Assembly: GCA_947571115.1 (NCBI GenBank)
Contig: CANOWW010000002.1
Coordinates: 62,001 to 126,000 of the forward strand
Origin: an uncultured Clostridium sp.
Lineage (GTDB): Bacteria > Bacillota > Clostridia > TANB77 > CAG-508
Length of the DNA stretch: 64,000 nt
Direction: 5' to 3'
The notes beneath the pieces are model-generated. The model was not told the origin of the DNA. It searched no databases and was given only the letters and a program-made list of their open reading frames with translations. Position 1 is the first letter of the stretch. Every line of letters starts with the position of its first letter. Positions 8,204-17,369 of the stretch are shown here, piece after piece. A program made the position numbers and the translations under genes.

Positions 8204-8232
8204 TTGACAGATTATGTAGAATATGGTAAAAT
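8204..8232 (+). promoter_or_regulatory. Sigma-A promoter of the SSB-like gene
   Basis: TTGACA at 8204-8209, a 17-base spacer, and TAAAAT at 8227-8232, 75 bases before the ATG. Confidence 0.75.
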
Positions 8233-8306
8233 AGATAACGATTACAGCATTTGAAAAATTCTACTTAAAATACTGTCTTCAAAAAATAGATTACAGGAGG
8301 GAAAAA

Positions 8307-8951
8307 ATGACAAAAGGAGAGAAAAAGCAGGAGATGCAACGGGAGTTTTTAAATCATTTTCCAGAAACTGTTGGAGTTTGTGTAGATACCAACAAAGCTG
8401 GGATTGTGGGAACAATTGATAAACCTTTTCAATTTTCTCATGAGTTATGTGGAGAAAAAATCTTTGAAACAGTGATAAAAGTTCCGAGGCTTAACCAAAT
8501 TTCAGACTATATTCCAGTTAAGGCCTCAGAAGAAATGTTGTCCTTTAACTTATGCGATGGTCAATCTGTCAAGGTAGTTGGAGAGTTTTGCTCATGGAGT
8601 GAACAAGGGCGGTTAAATTCGTATTTACAGGCAGAACATATAACTCAATGTAATTCACTTCCTAAAAAATTCAATAATATGATATATTTAGCTGGGCGTA
8701 TATGCAAAGAACCTAAGTACAAGAAGAGTTTTAAAAAAAGACGTGACATTACAGAGTTACTGATTGCGGTAAATGGAAAGGATGGCGAAAATTATATTCC
8801 ATGTATTGCATGGGATACAAATGCAGTGTTTGCAAGTTTCATGGAAGTAGGAGATTATATTCAAATTTGGGGACGAATGCAATCTAGGGAATTTTATAAG
8901 AGAGGTGAATTGACAAAAATATTTGAAGTATCGATGATTGATTTTTCATGA
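8307..8951 (+). CDS. Tandem OB-fold single-stranded DNA-binding protein
   Basis: 214 residues from ATG 8307 behind ACAGGAGGG. Two OB-like halves are visible. In residues about 25-105, GTIDKPFQFSHELCGEKIFET, in part, precedes VPRLNQISDYIPV and VKVVGEF. In about 118-214, NMIYLAGRICKEPKYKKSFK precedes IPCIAWDTNAVFASFMEVGD and IQIWGRMQSREF. The pattern of G-x-I, then charged strand, then R-x-S/N-x-x-D-x-x-P, fits the clostridial two-OB SSB-like family that binds ssDNA. It carries two in-frame CGG triplets (8340-8342 and 8610-8612) that must be read as ordinary codons, because a +1 shift at the first gives a stop within three codons. With its position beside the tRNA this suggests an imported gene. 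Confidence 0.7.
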   Translation: MTKGEKKQEMQREFLNHFPETVGVCVDTNKAGIVGTIDKPFQFSHELCGEKIFETVIKVPRLNQISDYIPVKASEEMLSFNLCDGQSVKVVGEFCSWSEQGRLNSYLQAEHITQCNSLPKKFNNMIYLAGRICKEPKYKKSFKKRRDITELLIAVNGKDGENYIPCIAWDTNAVFASFMEVGDYIQIWGRMQSREFYKRGELTKIFEVSMIDFS

Positions 8952-8972
8952 GATTCAAAGTTAAGTAGTATT

Positions 8973-9010
8973 ACCGCTTTTCACAGCGATTTATGTGAAG
9001 AGCGGTTTTT
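8973..9010 (+). terminator. Rho-independent terminator
   Basis: ACCGCTTTTCACA and TGTGAAGAGCGGT form a 13-base stem with one mismatch, followed by TTTTT. It ends the SSB-like gene. Confidence 0.85.
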
Positions 9011-9114
9011 CCAATTTGGTATGGACGAAACAGAATGGTAAATTAAGAAAATTTGTAGCCTTTTTGGAAAAAATGGGATTATATCAATGAAAGTACTTTC
9101 GCAAAAAGGAGATT

Positions 9115-9672
9115 ATGCTTAAATTGAAGGATAAAATAATCGCAGATTTTGAGGAAAATCGTCAATTAAATATAGAAGAAATTATCCAAATTTATCAGGC
9201 TTATGTTTATACCATTTTGAGGAATTCCCTGAATAATCCCGAGGACATAGAAGAAGTGATGTCAGATGTGTTTATGATTTTGTGGAAAAATTATGAGCAC
9301 TTGGACAAAAACATGCAAGTCAGACCGTATTTGGTAGGGATTACGAAAAATTTGGTGCACAAAAAATATCGTGTTAATGCGGCAAATTATGAAAATCTTG
9401 AAGATTTTGAAGAAAAAGTAAGCGATTATGTCAACGTGGAAGATTTGATGGTGGAAAATGAAAAAAGCAAAATTGTACAAGAAGTGATGGATAATATGAA
9501 ACCGCAGGAACGACAAATATTTGTGATGTTTTATTACCAAGCTAAAAAGGTCAAAGAAATTTCGAAAGAGTTGGAAATTTCGGAAGTGAAGGTAAAAGTG
9601 ACCTTGCATCGCTTGCGAAAATTGGCGAAAAAGAAATTAAAAGAAAGAGGGTATGACTATGGAAAATCATGA
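9115..9672 (+). CDS. ECF-type RNA polymerase sigma factor
   Basis: 185 residues from ATG 9115 behind AAAAGGAG. Region 2 spans about 15-85 (YQAYVYTILRNSLNNPEDIEE followed by VMSDVFMILWKNYEHL and RPYLVGITKNLVHKKYR). Region 4 spans about 125-180 (MKPQERQIFVMFYYQAKKVK, then EISKELEISEVKVKVTLHRLRKLAKKKL). This is a group IV sigma-70. It overlaps the downstream membrane gene by 14 bases, the usual coupling of sigma and anti-sigma. Two further ECF pairs of the same layout occur in the window. Confidence 0.92.
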   Translation: MLKLKDKIIADFEENRQLNIEEIIQIYQAYVYTILRNSLNNPEDIEEVMSDVFMILWKNYEHLDKNMQVRPYLVGITKNLVHKKYRVNAANYENLEDFEEKVSDYVNVEDLMVENEKSKIVQEVMDNMKPQERQIFVMFYYQAKKVKEISKELEISEVKVKVTLHRLRKLAKKKLKERGYDYGKS

Positions 9673-10096
9673 ATTAAATCGAAAAATATTGAGAAATGTG
9701 AGAAATAAGATAGTTGTATCTAATTTAGAAAGAGAGGAAAATATGAAAATTAATCAAAGAAAACAAGTTGTTTCGGTGTTGACAGCAACGCTGATTGTAT
9801 TGTCAGGAGGGCTTTTGACGGTTAATGCAGCAACAGATGGCAAGTTGGTGGAGGATATTAAGCAAAAATATGAGGAAATGATTGTTGTAAAATTAGAGGA
9901 TGATAATTATCAGATAACCACAGAAACGGATAATGATGGAAACGAAATGGTGGTTTATACCTTGCAACCAGATGAAGAAGATGGATTTCGCTATGAAATC
10001 AACAAAGAGGCTTTGGAGGAATATCAGATACAAACTGTGATAGAAGAGGGCGAAGAAGGTCCAGAAATTACGCTTTATAATTATGGGGAAAAATAA
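9659..10096 (+). CDS. Probable membrane anti-sigma factor of the 9115 sigma
   Basis: 145 residues if started at ATG 9659, which is eight bases after AGAGG, while the ATG at 9653 is too close. The N-terminal about 40 residues are basic and cytoplasmic (MENHELNRKILRNVRNKI). A single membrane segment lies at about 42-62 (VVSVLTATLIVLSGGLLTVNA), and the rest is an acidic extracytoplasmic domain (TTETDNDGNEMVVYTLQPD). There is no zinc-binding HxxxCxxC motif, so it is not a ZAS anti-sigma. The role is inferred from the overlap with the sigma gene and the topology. Confidence 0.6.
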   Translation: MENHELNRKILRNVRNKIVVSNLEREENMKINQRKQVVSVLTATLIVLSGGLLTVNAATDGKLVEDIKQKYEEMIVVKLEDDNYQITTETDNDGNEMVVYTLQPDEEDGFRYEINKEALEEYQIQTVIEEGEEGPEITLYNYGEK

Positions 10097-10176
10097 AGAG
10101 AAAAATTTTCGCTTTTTATTTACATTCAAAAATGAATATGTTATAATTATTTGTAAATGAAAAACGAGGTGGAAAA

Positions 10177-11187
10177 ATGAACCAAATTTTAGATTATAAT
10201 CCAAATAGCAAATCGAGTAAAAAAGGCGGAGGCTCTGATAAAGTAGTTAGAGTTTTTGCTATTATGTTAATTTTATTTGCTATTGCACTGATTTCAATTG
10301 TGGTATATGGAAGAGTTTCTAATCAGAAGGAAGTCGATAATTTGGTACAGGAAGCCACAAAAGCCAAAATTGAGGTCGCAGTAGAGGGCGAAACGGCGAC
10401 TATCACGGTAACGCACGACAAAAATATTGAACGTTTGATTTATAGTTGGAACACAAGTGCGGAAAAGAAAATAAAAGGCGAAAGCAAATTAATGGAGCAA
10501 GAAATTGATGTTCCAGCTGGTAATAATACGCTTCATATTAAAGTAGTGGACGAGGCTGGAAATGAAACAACCTACGAGGAAGAAATTTCAGCAGAGCAAG
10601 GAACGGATATTATGAGCCCTAAGATTGAGTTGTCAGCGGCGGAAGGCAATAAATGGAGAATTACAGCAACCGATGAGACTGGGATGGATTTTATTACGTA
10701 TCGTTGGAATGAAGAAGAGGAAGAAAAAGTGTATGCAGAAGAGGGCAGTAAGGAAATTAGCGTAGATGTTGAAATTCCGCTTGGCAAAAATGATTTGACG
10801 ATTGTAGCTGTGGATAGTAGTAACAATGTTTCCAATGAGCAAAAAAGTTTTACAGGCGTTGTGAAACCAACGATTTCTGTTACTTTGTCAGAAGACGGAA
10901 AAAGCGTAAAAGTTACGATTGACCACGAGGGTGGAATTGAAAAAGTAGGATTTAATTTTAATGATAAGGATTATAATATTGAGCTTCCAGAAGAAAATCC
11001 AAAATATGTAGAGTTTCCAATGAATTTGGAAGTTGGCTATAACCGCATTATTGTAACGGCAACCAGTATTGATAGAACAGAAAATAAATTTGATTGCGAA
11101 TATAATTATGGAACAACCTCAAATGATTCTGGGGCGGATACCGAGGCAAACAATGATACAAATGAAGATGCAGAACAGCAGGAATAA
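10177..11187 (+). CDS. Membrane-anchored protein with Ig-like repeats
   Basis: 336 residues from ATG 10177 behind CGAGGTGG. A cytoplasmic start (NQILDYNPNSKSSKKGGG) is followed by one membrane segment at about 28-48 (FAIMLILFAIALISIVVYG). The outside part has three beta-sandwich repeats of about 85 residues. The first two contain the sequence pattern IERLIYSWN...IPVGNNTL-like, seen as DVPAGNNTLHIKVVDEAGN and IPLGKNDLTIVAVDSSNN, and the third EVGYNRIIVTATSIDR. The tail is acidic and low complexity (SGADTEANNDTNEDAEQQE). It resembles bacterial Ig-like modules of wall-facing proteins. The next gene is a REC-GGDEF protein 28 bases away. Confidence 0.7.
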   Translation: MNQILDYNPNSKSSKKGGGSDKVVRVFAIMLILFAIALISIVVYGRVSNQKEVDNLVQEATKAKIEVAVEGETATITVTHDKNIERLIYSWNTSAEKKIKGESKLMEQEIDVPAGNNTLHIKVVDEAGNETTYEEEISAEQGTDIMSPKIELSAAEGNKWRITATDETGMDFITYRWNEEEEEKVYAEEGSKEISVDVEIPLGKNDLTIVAVDSSNNVSNEQKSFTGVVKPTISVTLSEDGKSVKVTIDHEGGIEKVGFNFNDKDYNIELPEENPKYVEFPMNLEVGYNRIIVTATSIDRTENKFDCEYNYGTTSNDSGADTEANNDTNEDAEQQE

Positions 11188-11215
11188 TAATGCTTGAAAT
11201 CGTAGGAGTGAACAA

Positions 11216-12145
11216 ATGATACAAGATATTTATGTGATAGACGATAAAAATGAGTTAGTGGAAATGCTGCGCCATTTATTTGTAGGAATGGAGCAGTTCC
11301 GATTTATTAATGTAAAGGCTGAAGAATTAGAGCTTGCTTTGCGAAATATTCCATCACTCATTATAATTGATGAAGACAACACCAATGTGGATGTGATTGA
11401 TATTTGCCATACTATACGAGGCAACGACGACAATAGCATCACGCCAGTCATGGTGGTAAGTTCCAATGTTGCCAAAGAACACAGAATTAAAATTTTAGAA
11501 ACAGCGGTACAATATTTTATCAAAAAACCAATTGATGGACAATATTTATTTTATACCGTAAAAAATATTGTTGATTTGTTATATATGAACCGAAAAGTAA
11601 GCCCACTGACGGGGCTTCCGGGTAATGTGCAAATTCAGGCGGAAATGAAAAAAAGGTTGCTGAACCGAGAAATTTTTGCGATTTTGTATATCGATATTGA
11701 CAATTTCAAAGCTTACAACGACGTATATGGTTTTTCCAATGGAGACGAAATTATTAAATTTACGGCAAAAGTGATTACCAAATATATTCATAATGTGGAA
11801 AATAGTGATAATTTTATTGGGCATATTGGCGGAGACGATTTTGTTGCGATTGTTAGCAAAACAGATTATGATAAAATTTGCCAAGAAATTATCATCGAAT
11901 TTGATAATCAAGTGGAGCGTTTTTACACAGAGAAAGATGTGAATCGAGGCTATTTGGAAGTGGAAAATCGAAGAGGCGTTTTGGAACAATTTCCAATGAC
12001 GACGATTTCAATTGCGGTAGTTGAAGTGGATTCCAATATTTTTAGGTCGCCATTAGAAATTGGAGAAGTGGGTGCGCAAGTGAAACACAGGGCGAAATCT
12101 ATTATGGGAAGTGCCTATGTGATTAACAGAAGAAAACAAATTTAA
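11216..12145 (+). CDS. Response-regulator receiver with GGDEF-like domain (GGDDF)
   Basis: 309 residues from ATG 11216 behind AGGAGTG. Residues 1-120 are a receiver: acidic pair VIDDK, phospho-acceptor region LIIIDED and the Lys of FIKKPID. Residues 125-300 are a GGDEF-type domain: SPLTGLPGN, then FAILYIDIDNFKAYNDVYG, then HIGGDDF in place of GGDEF. The usual Glu of the signature is Asp here, and no RxxD inhibitory site precedes it. GGDEF proteins make cyclic-di-GMP. Whether GGDDF is catalytic or a binding-only version is open. It is probably cotranscribed with the Ig-like membrane gene upstream. Confidence 0.82.
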   Translation: MIQDIYVIDDKNELVEMLRHLFVGMEQFRFINVKAEELELALRNIPSLIIIDEDNTNVDVIDICHTIRGNDDNSITPVMVVSSNVAKEHRIKILETAVQYFIKKPIDGQYLFYTVKNIVDLLYMNRKVSPLTGLPGNVQIQAEMKKRLLNREIFAILYIDIDNFKAYNDVYGFSNGDEIIKFTAKVITKYIHNVENSDNFIGHIGGDDFVAIVSKTDYDKICQEIIIEFDNQVERFYTEKDVNRGYLEVENRRGVLEQFPMTTISIAVVEVDSNIFRSPLEIGEVGAQVKHRAKSIMGSAYVINRRKQI

Positions 12146-12211
12146 AAAAGTAAGGATATGAAAATTAACAAGAGATTTTAGCAGAAAAATCGAAATAAAC
12201 TATTTTGAAAG

Positions 12212-13300
12212 TTGATTTTTGATATTGCGAAAAATAACAATTTTTTATACAATACAAATAATAGAAAAGCCTTAAAAGGAGTGTTTCAAATAAAAGGTAT
12301 ATTGAAAAATACAGTAGTTCACTTGCGAACAGGTTTTAAATTTACTTTGTTGCTGGTTATAGGTGCTGCCATTATTTCGTTTTTGATTTTTGTTGTGTAC
12401 AAGCCTATGTACAGTGTAACATTAAATGGAGAATTTTTGGGATATACATCAGATAAAAGTGAGTTACAAGGAAAAATAAGTGAATATGTAAAAAGTGGTG
12501 ATAGTCAGACAGTTGCTTTTGTGGAAATAGAAGAATTGCCAGATTACAAAATGTGTTTGCTAAAAAAGGGGCTGACTGCCAATGACGAAGAAATTTTGGC
12601 CAATGTGATTAGCAAAGGAACCCCATATTACAAATATTATGCGGTCATGGAAAACGGGGTAGAGAAATGCTATGTTTCTAATTATACAGAAGCTGACAAT
12701 ATTATTCATGAACTAAAGCAAAAAAACAGTGACAATAAAGATACAATTTCTTACAAAGTAAAATATGACACTGTTTTGTCAGATTTTACAGACACGCAAA
12801 CAGCGATTGCCTCATTATACAGAGATCCGCCGGTTAATGCAAAAGTTCCTGCTACCACAGCGAGTGGAAAAAATACGGTTGTTTATAAAAATTCAACATT
12901 AGGTTTGGCAGCAATTCAACAACCGATTTCAGGAAAAATTACTTCAAGATTTGGAGCGAATAGTAGAATTCGTGTTTCTTCTCATACAGGTTTGGACATT
13001 GCGGCTTCTACAGGAACACCAGTTATTCCAATTGCTGCTGGAAAAGTTACTTTTTCAGGTCGTAAGGGTTCTTATGGAAATTTGGTTATTGTCAATCATG
13101 GAAAAAATGCTGCTGGGCAAGAAATTGAATCTTGGTATGCGCATAATGTTAGATTAAATGTAAGCGTTGGACAGCAAGTGGACGAAAATACTGTTATTTC
13201 AAATGTTGGTTCAACGGGAAATTCAACTGGTCCACATTTGCATTTAGAAATACGTATCAACGGTTCGCCAGTCAATCCACAAAAATATTTGTATAATTAA
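12212..13300 (+). CDS. Membrane-anchored M23 (LytM) peptidase
   Basis: Open from TTG 12212, but the start is uncertain. An AAAAGGAG site at about 12275 would suit initiation at a nearby non-ATG codon, GTG 12281 or TTG 12302, giving about 332-339 residues. A membrane segment (FTLLLVIGAAIISFLIFVVY) is followed by a stalk domain with SVTLNGEFLGYTSDKSEL, then a C-terminal LytM domain. The zinc and active-site residues are visible in SSHTGLDIAAS, WYAHNVRLNV and GPHLHLEIR. Such enzymes cut peptidoglycan cross-links, some in sporulation engulfment. There is no SpoIID partner beside it. A strong terminator follows. Confidence 0.85.
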   Translation: MIFDIAKNNNFLYNTNNRKALKGVFQIKGILKNTVVHLRTGFKFTLLLVIGAAIISFLIFVVYKPMYSVTLNGEFLGYTSDKSELQGKISEYVKSGDSQTVAFVEIEELPDYKMCLLKKGLTANDEEILANVISKGTPYYKYYAVMENGVEKCYVSNYTEADNIIHELKQKNSDNKDTISYKVKYDTVLSDFTDTQTAIASLYRDPPVNAKVPATTASGKNTVVYKNSTLGLAAIQQPISGKITSRFGANSRIRVSSHTGLDIAASTGTPVIPIAAGKVTFSGRKGSYGNLVIVNHGKNAAGQEIESWYAHNVRLNVSVGQQVDENTVISNVGSTGNSTGPHLHLEIRINGSPVNPQKYLYN

Positions 13301-13309
13301 AAGATGTTT

Positions 13310-13342
13310 AGAAAGTCTTTGCTCGAAGGGCTTTCTTTTTTT
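13310..13342 (+). terminator. Rho-independent terminator
   Basis: AGAAAGTCTTT and GAAGGGCTTTCT pair (with G-T pairs) around GCTCG and are followed by a T-run. It ends the M23 gene. Confidence 0.85.
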
Positions 13343-13394
13343 GATTATTTGTGATATAACATATGTAAAATAAGATGTGATAGGAATTTTTTTA

Positions 13395-16152
13395 ATGGAA
13401 GTAAAAAAAATATGTGATTATTTGTTGTATGCTTTAAGAAAGAAAAAAATTTTAACAATGGTAACAATGAATCAAAAAAAGATGAAAGTGAAAATAATTG
13501 GAATTGAAGATGGAAAAGCGAAATATCAAGTTTTAAATAGTGCATTTGAGGGAAAAATAAAATTTGAAAATATTGTTAGTGTGAATTTGGAAAATAAACA
13601 GGAAGAAAAATTATTTTTGTATGAGCAGTTAAATAAAAAATATAATACAAGTAATTTGAAAGAAATCATTGAAAATTTTGAGAAATATTATTTGGAAATG
13701 ATAGAAGTGCTTCTTGCAAGAGAAGCAAAGAATTCATCAGGATATTATAATTTAACAAATAAGCAAAAAAAGTATCCACAGATTTTTGAAAAATTACTAA
13801 AAGATGAAGATAATTTATTGTTTCATTATTTTACTAAAAAACAAGTGGATACAGGTAAAAATGAAGCACGTAGAAAAAAAGAAATGTTGTTGATTGAACA
13901 GGCAAATTTGTCACAAAAACAAGCAATTCATCAAGCAATAAGTGAAAGAATTTCCGTCATTGAAGGACCACCAGGCACAGGAAAAACAACAACGATTTTG
14001 AATATTTTAGCGAATTTAATTTATCAAAATAAAAGGGTATTGGTGGTCTCTAAAAATAATTCTGCCATTGAAAATATTGTAGAAGAATTAAAGAAAATGG
14101 ATATTCCAAAAGTGTATATTAGAATGCGGAAATTCAGATATTATGCAAAAAGAAGTGGAGCCGAATTTAGAAAAAGATGTAAAAGAATTTCAAGAGCAAT
14201 TAGCACAAATTAATGTGAAAGAACGAGAACAAGAAATTTTAAATTTGTTGCAGATAATTGAAGAAATTAATCAAAAAGAAGAGATTTTAAATCAGTTAAT
14301 TGATATCAGAAATGAGTTACAGGAATTGGAAAATCAATTGAGACATATTTTGAAAAGAAATCGCGGATATGATTTGATAGGATATGAGGTTAAATTAAGT
14401 GATAAATATCGCAGATTTCATTCTACAAAATTACAAAAAAAGATTAAAAAATTAGCTGAATTTTTAGTAGCGTTAGATGCAAAAAAGAAAATTAATTTTT
14501 GGAAAAAAATTGCGCTTTTCTTGAGTTTTGGAAAGACGATGAAACAACTTGAATATGAAGGTGTAAGTTTGCATTTAATATTGGAAAAATATTATTTAGA
14601 AAAGTTGATAGAAGAAAGAAAAAAGAAATTTGAAAATGAAAATTTTGAAGGATTAAAATCTTACATAAAAAATTTATATTTGGAGAAATATATTCCGATT
14701 TCAAAGCAAATTTTAAAACAAATATTGAAGAAAAATGTGGATGAAAAATTAATTGAAAAAATATTAAAAGAAATAGAAATTGGAAAAACAGAAGAACCTA
14801 CAGAGCAAAATCGTACTCCAATTTTGAAAAGAACAAAAAATGATTTATTGCAGTTGTATCCAATTGTGTTGACAACAGTAGATTCTTTTATTTCTAATTA
14901 TGGAAATTATTTTGAGGAAAATAGAAAGATTGATTATGTGATTATTGATGAAGCATCACAGTGCGATATTTTGTCTGGTTTACCACTACTATATTTGGCA
15001 AAAAATATTGTTATTGTTGGTGACCAAAAACAGTTGAGTGCGATTACAAATCTAAAAAAACAAGACTTAAAAAATTCAGTAGAAGAAATATATGATTATA
15101 CAAAAGAAAACTTTTTGTCGACCGTTTCAAAAACGATTAAGCCAGTCAGCCAAATGTTATTGGAGCATTATCGTTGTGATTATAATATTATTAATTATTG
15201 TAATAAATTTTTTTATGATAATCAACTAAAAATTTATAAAGATAGAACAAAAGAGTCGATGATATTAATTGATAATGATAAAGGAAAATATGTAGAATCT
15301 GATAAAAACGGATTTTGTAACCAAAGGGAAATCAAAACCATTGATGCGCAAATTGAGCAAAATATAGAAGGAAAATTTGTGATTACTCCGTTTAAAAAAC
15401 AAGCTCAAATTTTAAAGAAAAATTATGGAGAAAATCAATGTGGAACGATACATACTTTTCAAGGAAGAGGAGAAGACGAAGTCTATTTTTCTTCGGTGCT
15501 GAATGATACAGAGGCTTGTAAAAATCATTTGCTAGGACCGAATAATCTTTTTAAACAAGAATTAATTAATGTAGCTGTGTCAAGAGCAAAGGAAAAATTT
15601 GTATTAGTAACAGATACAAAATTTTTCAAGAAATATAATGAAGATATGAAAAATTTAATTGAATATTTGGAAATTTATGGCGAAAAAATTCCAGATAAAA
15701 CCGTTTGTATTTTTGATTATTTGTATGAAAAAATTCCGAGTTATCAAACAATAATACCCAATATTCAAAACCCATACGAAGAGAAAATTTATCATCTGTT
15801 ACTTCATTATTTACAAAAGAAAAAAGGTCACTATAAATTAAAAGTAAAATTATTATTAGCCATGTTTGTGACAGATGAAAAATATTTAAACAAAAACGAA
15901 AAAATCAAACAATTTATTTTGCATGATTCTCATTTGGATTTTGCGCTTTACACAGACAGTATTAACAAACCAGTTTTGGCAATAGAAGTGGATGGAAAAC
16001 ATCACGAGGAAGAAAAGCAAAAACAGAGGGACAAAATGAAAGAAGAAATTTTAGAATATATGAATATTCCGTTGCTCAGAATTTCGTCTAAAACCACATT
16101 AGAAGAAGCAGAGTTAGAGCAAGAAATCGAAAAGAAATTAAATTTGTCATAA
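13395..16152 (+). CDS. SF1 (Upf1-like) helicase with C-terminal nuclease domain, +1 frameshift at CGG
   Basis: In triplet reading the gene is split into an upstream frame ending at 14213 and a downstream frame ending at 16152. Skipping one base at the in-frame CGG (codon 245, 14127-14129, quadruplet CGGA) joins them into 918 residues. The join reads IRM-[CGGA]-NSDIMQKEV, where related helicases have GN after the first core strand. Helicase motifs: GPPGTGKTT near residue 191, IIDEASQCD near 516, VGDQKQLSAI, EHYRCDYNIINYCNKFF, GTIHTFQGRGEDEV and INVAVSRAKEKF. The last about 90 residues contain HLDFALY and LAIEVDGKHHEE, a PD-(D/E)xK endonuclease-like (DUF559/DUF2726 type) end. Residues 260-500 are a helical insertion. 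Such proteins act on nucleic acid, some in defence. No other defence gene is adjacent. It has one CGG in total, the one at the shift. Confidence 0.85.
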
Positions 16153-16233
16153 TCAAAAATATTTTTCATATGATATAGAGATACAGCTTGGGAATGAAAC
16201 TGAAATAAAATTTGAGATGATAGGAAAAATAGA

Positions 16234-16262
16234 TTGACAAAATAATGATTTAATAATATAAT
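16234..16262 (+). promoter_or_regulatory. Perfect sigma-A promoter
   Basis: TTGACA at 16234-16239, 17 bases, TATAAT at 16257-16262, 30 bases before the G5/3D gene. Confidence 0.9.
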
Positions 16263-16292
16263 AAACCTGTCACTTGAAGGAGGGACAAATTT

Positions 16293-17243
16293 ATGAAAAC
16301 ATATGACAAATTATCCATTAAGATAATTCGTAAAATTGCTTTCGTGAGTATTATATTACTGGGCATGCTTACGATTGGGGTGTTGGCCGCCAAATCGGAA
16401 GTGGAAACAATTAAGATTGTTTTTGCGGATGATTGTGAAACAACGGTTATGACATCACAAAAGTGTGTGCTGGATATTTTGGCAGAAAATCACATTATAC
16501 TAGAGTCAGACGAGGAAGTTTATCCGGATTTAGAAGCCGATATTGATTTTACAAAAACAATTACCATCAGCAAAAAGACCGCTGAAAAGAAAGTGATAGC
16601 AGAAGAAATTGCAGATGTCACAACAGAGGAAATTTTGGGACATTATGTAACTGTAACAGAAAAAATTATAACAGAGCAAATTGAAATTCCGTTTGAAACG
16701 GTTACCAAAGACGTCTCTAATTCAAAGGGAGAGACGACCAATCGCGTTTTGCAAGAAGGCGAAAATGGTTTGAAAGAAATCAAATGCAAAGTGAAACTTC
16801 AAGACGATGTAGAGCTTGAAAGAGTAATTATTTCTGAAACTGTCATAAAAGAGCCTGTGGATAAAATTATTCAAATTGCAACAAAAGTAACCTCGAGGTC
16901 AGGTGCTAGAGGCGCCAGCGCTGCAGCAAGCACTGAAGGAAAAACACCAACTGTCGTTACTTTGAATACAACAGCTTATTGTGCGGCATCTTGTGGCGGA
17001 AACACACGAACATCAAGTGGTGCAACAGCGTCATCTTGGTACACAGTTGCGGCAGGAAGCGCCTATCCAGCGGGAACTGTAATGTATATACCATATTTTG
17101 CGAATAAGCCAAATGGTGGTTGGTTCGTGGTGCAAGATACAGGTGGAGCGATTAATAATAGCAGGCTAGACATTTGGATGGATTCGCTTGGCGAATGCTT
17201 GTTATTTGGCAGGAAAAATTTAGAATGTCATATTTATAAATAA
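16293..17243 (+). CDS. DUF348-G5-3D domain wall protein (YabE-like)
   Basis: 316 residues from ATG 16293 behind GGAGGGAC. A signal/anchor lies at about 15-32 (FVSIILLGMLTIGVLAA). A DUF348 repeat covers about 35-90 (IKIVFADDCETTVMTSQ), a G5 domain about 100-195 (TEKIITEQIEIPFETVTKD, GENGLKEIKCKVKLQDDVEL), and a C-terminal 3D domain about 228-316 with three acidic residues seen in YCAAS, VVQDTGG and SRLDIWMDS, ending GRKNLECHIYK. YabE/Rpf-like proteins of this build remodel peptidoglycan during growth, germination or resuscitation. The gene is monocistronic, with its own promoter and terminator. Confidence 0.9.
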   Translation: MKTYDKLSIKIIRKIAFVSIILLGMLTIGVLAAKSEVETIKIVFADDCETTVMTSQKCVLDILAENHIILESDEEVYPDLEADIDFTKTITISKKTAEKKVIAEEIADVTTEEILGHYVTVTEKIITEQIEIPFETVTKDVSNSKGETTNRVLQEGENGLKEIKCKVKLQDDVELERVIISETVIKEPVDKIIQIATKVTSRSGARGASAAASTEGKTPTVVTLNTTAYCAASCGGNTRTSSGATASSWYTVAAGSAYPAGTVMYIPYFANKPNGGWFVVQDTGGAINNSRLDIWMDSLGECLLFGRKNLECHIYK

Positions 17244-17253
17244 GAAGAAAATT

Positions 17254-17284
17254 GAGATTGTAATATTGCAATCTCGATTTTTTT
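17254..17284 (+). terminator. Rho-independent terminator
   Basis: GAGATTG and CAATCTC pair around TAATATTG and are followed by seven T. It ends the G5/3D gene. Confidence 0.85.
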
Positions 17285-17295
17285 GCAAAAAAGAC

Positions 17296-17324
17296 TTGAC
17301 ATTTTAGATACCTAGATATACAAT
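17296..17324 (+). promoter_or_regulatory. Promoter of the padR operon
   Basis: TTGACA at 17296-17301, 17 bases, TACAAT at 17319-17324. Confidence 0.8.
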
Positions 17325-17332
17325 GTATAAAA

Positions 17333-17353
17333 ATACATAGAATTACTATGTAT
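17333..17353 (+). promoter_or_regulatory. Inverted repeat, likely PadR operator
   Basis: ATACATAG and CTATGTAT are perfect arms separated by five bases, placed just after the -10 box and before the ribosome site of padR. PadR regulators commonly repress their own operon through such dyads. Binding here is inferred. Confidence 0.6.
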
Positions 17354-17369
17354 AGGAAGGGAGAAAAAT

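Noticed and set aside
14088-14130. P-site slippage at a common heptamer as cause of the +1 shifts
   Set aside because: The codons before CGG differ in nearly every case and show no shared slippery sequence or internal Shine-Dalgarno spacing.
14143-16152. Independent helicase gene starting at 14143
   Set aside because: It lacks Walker A, which is in the preceding frame, and has no ribosome site.
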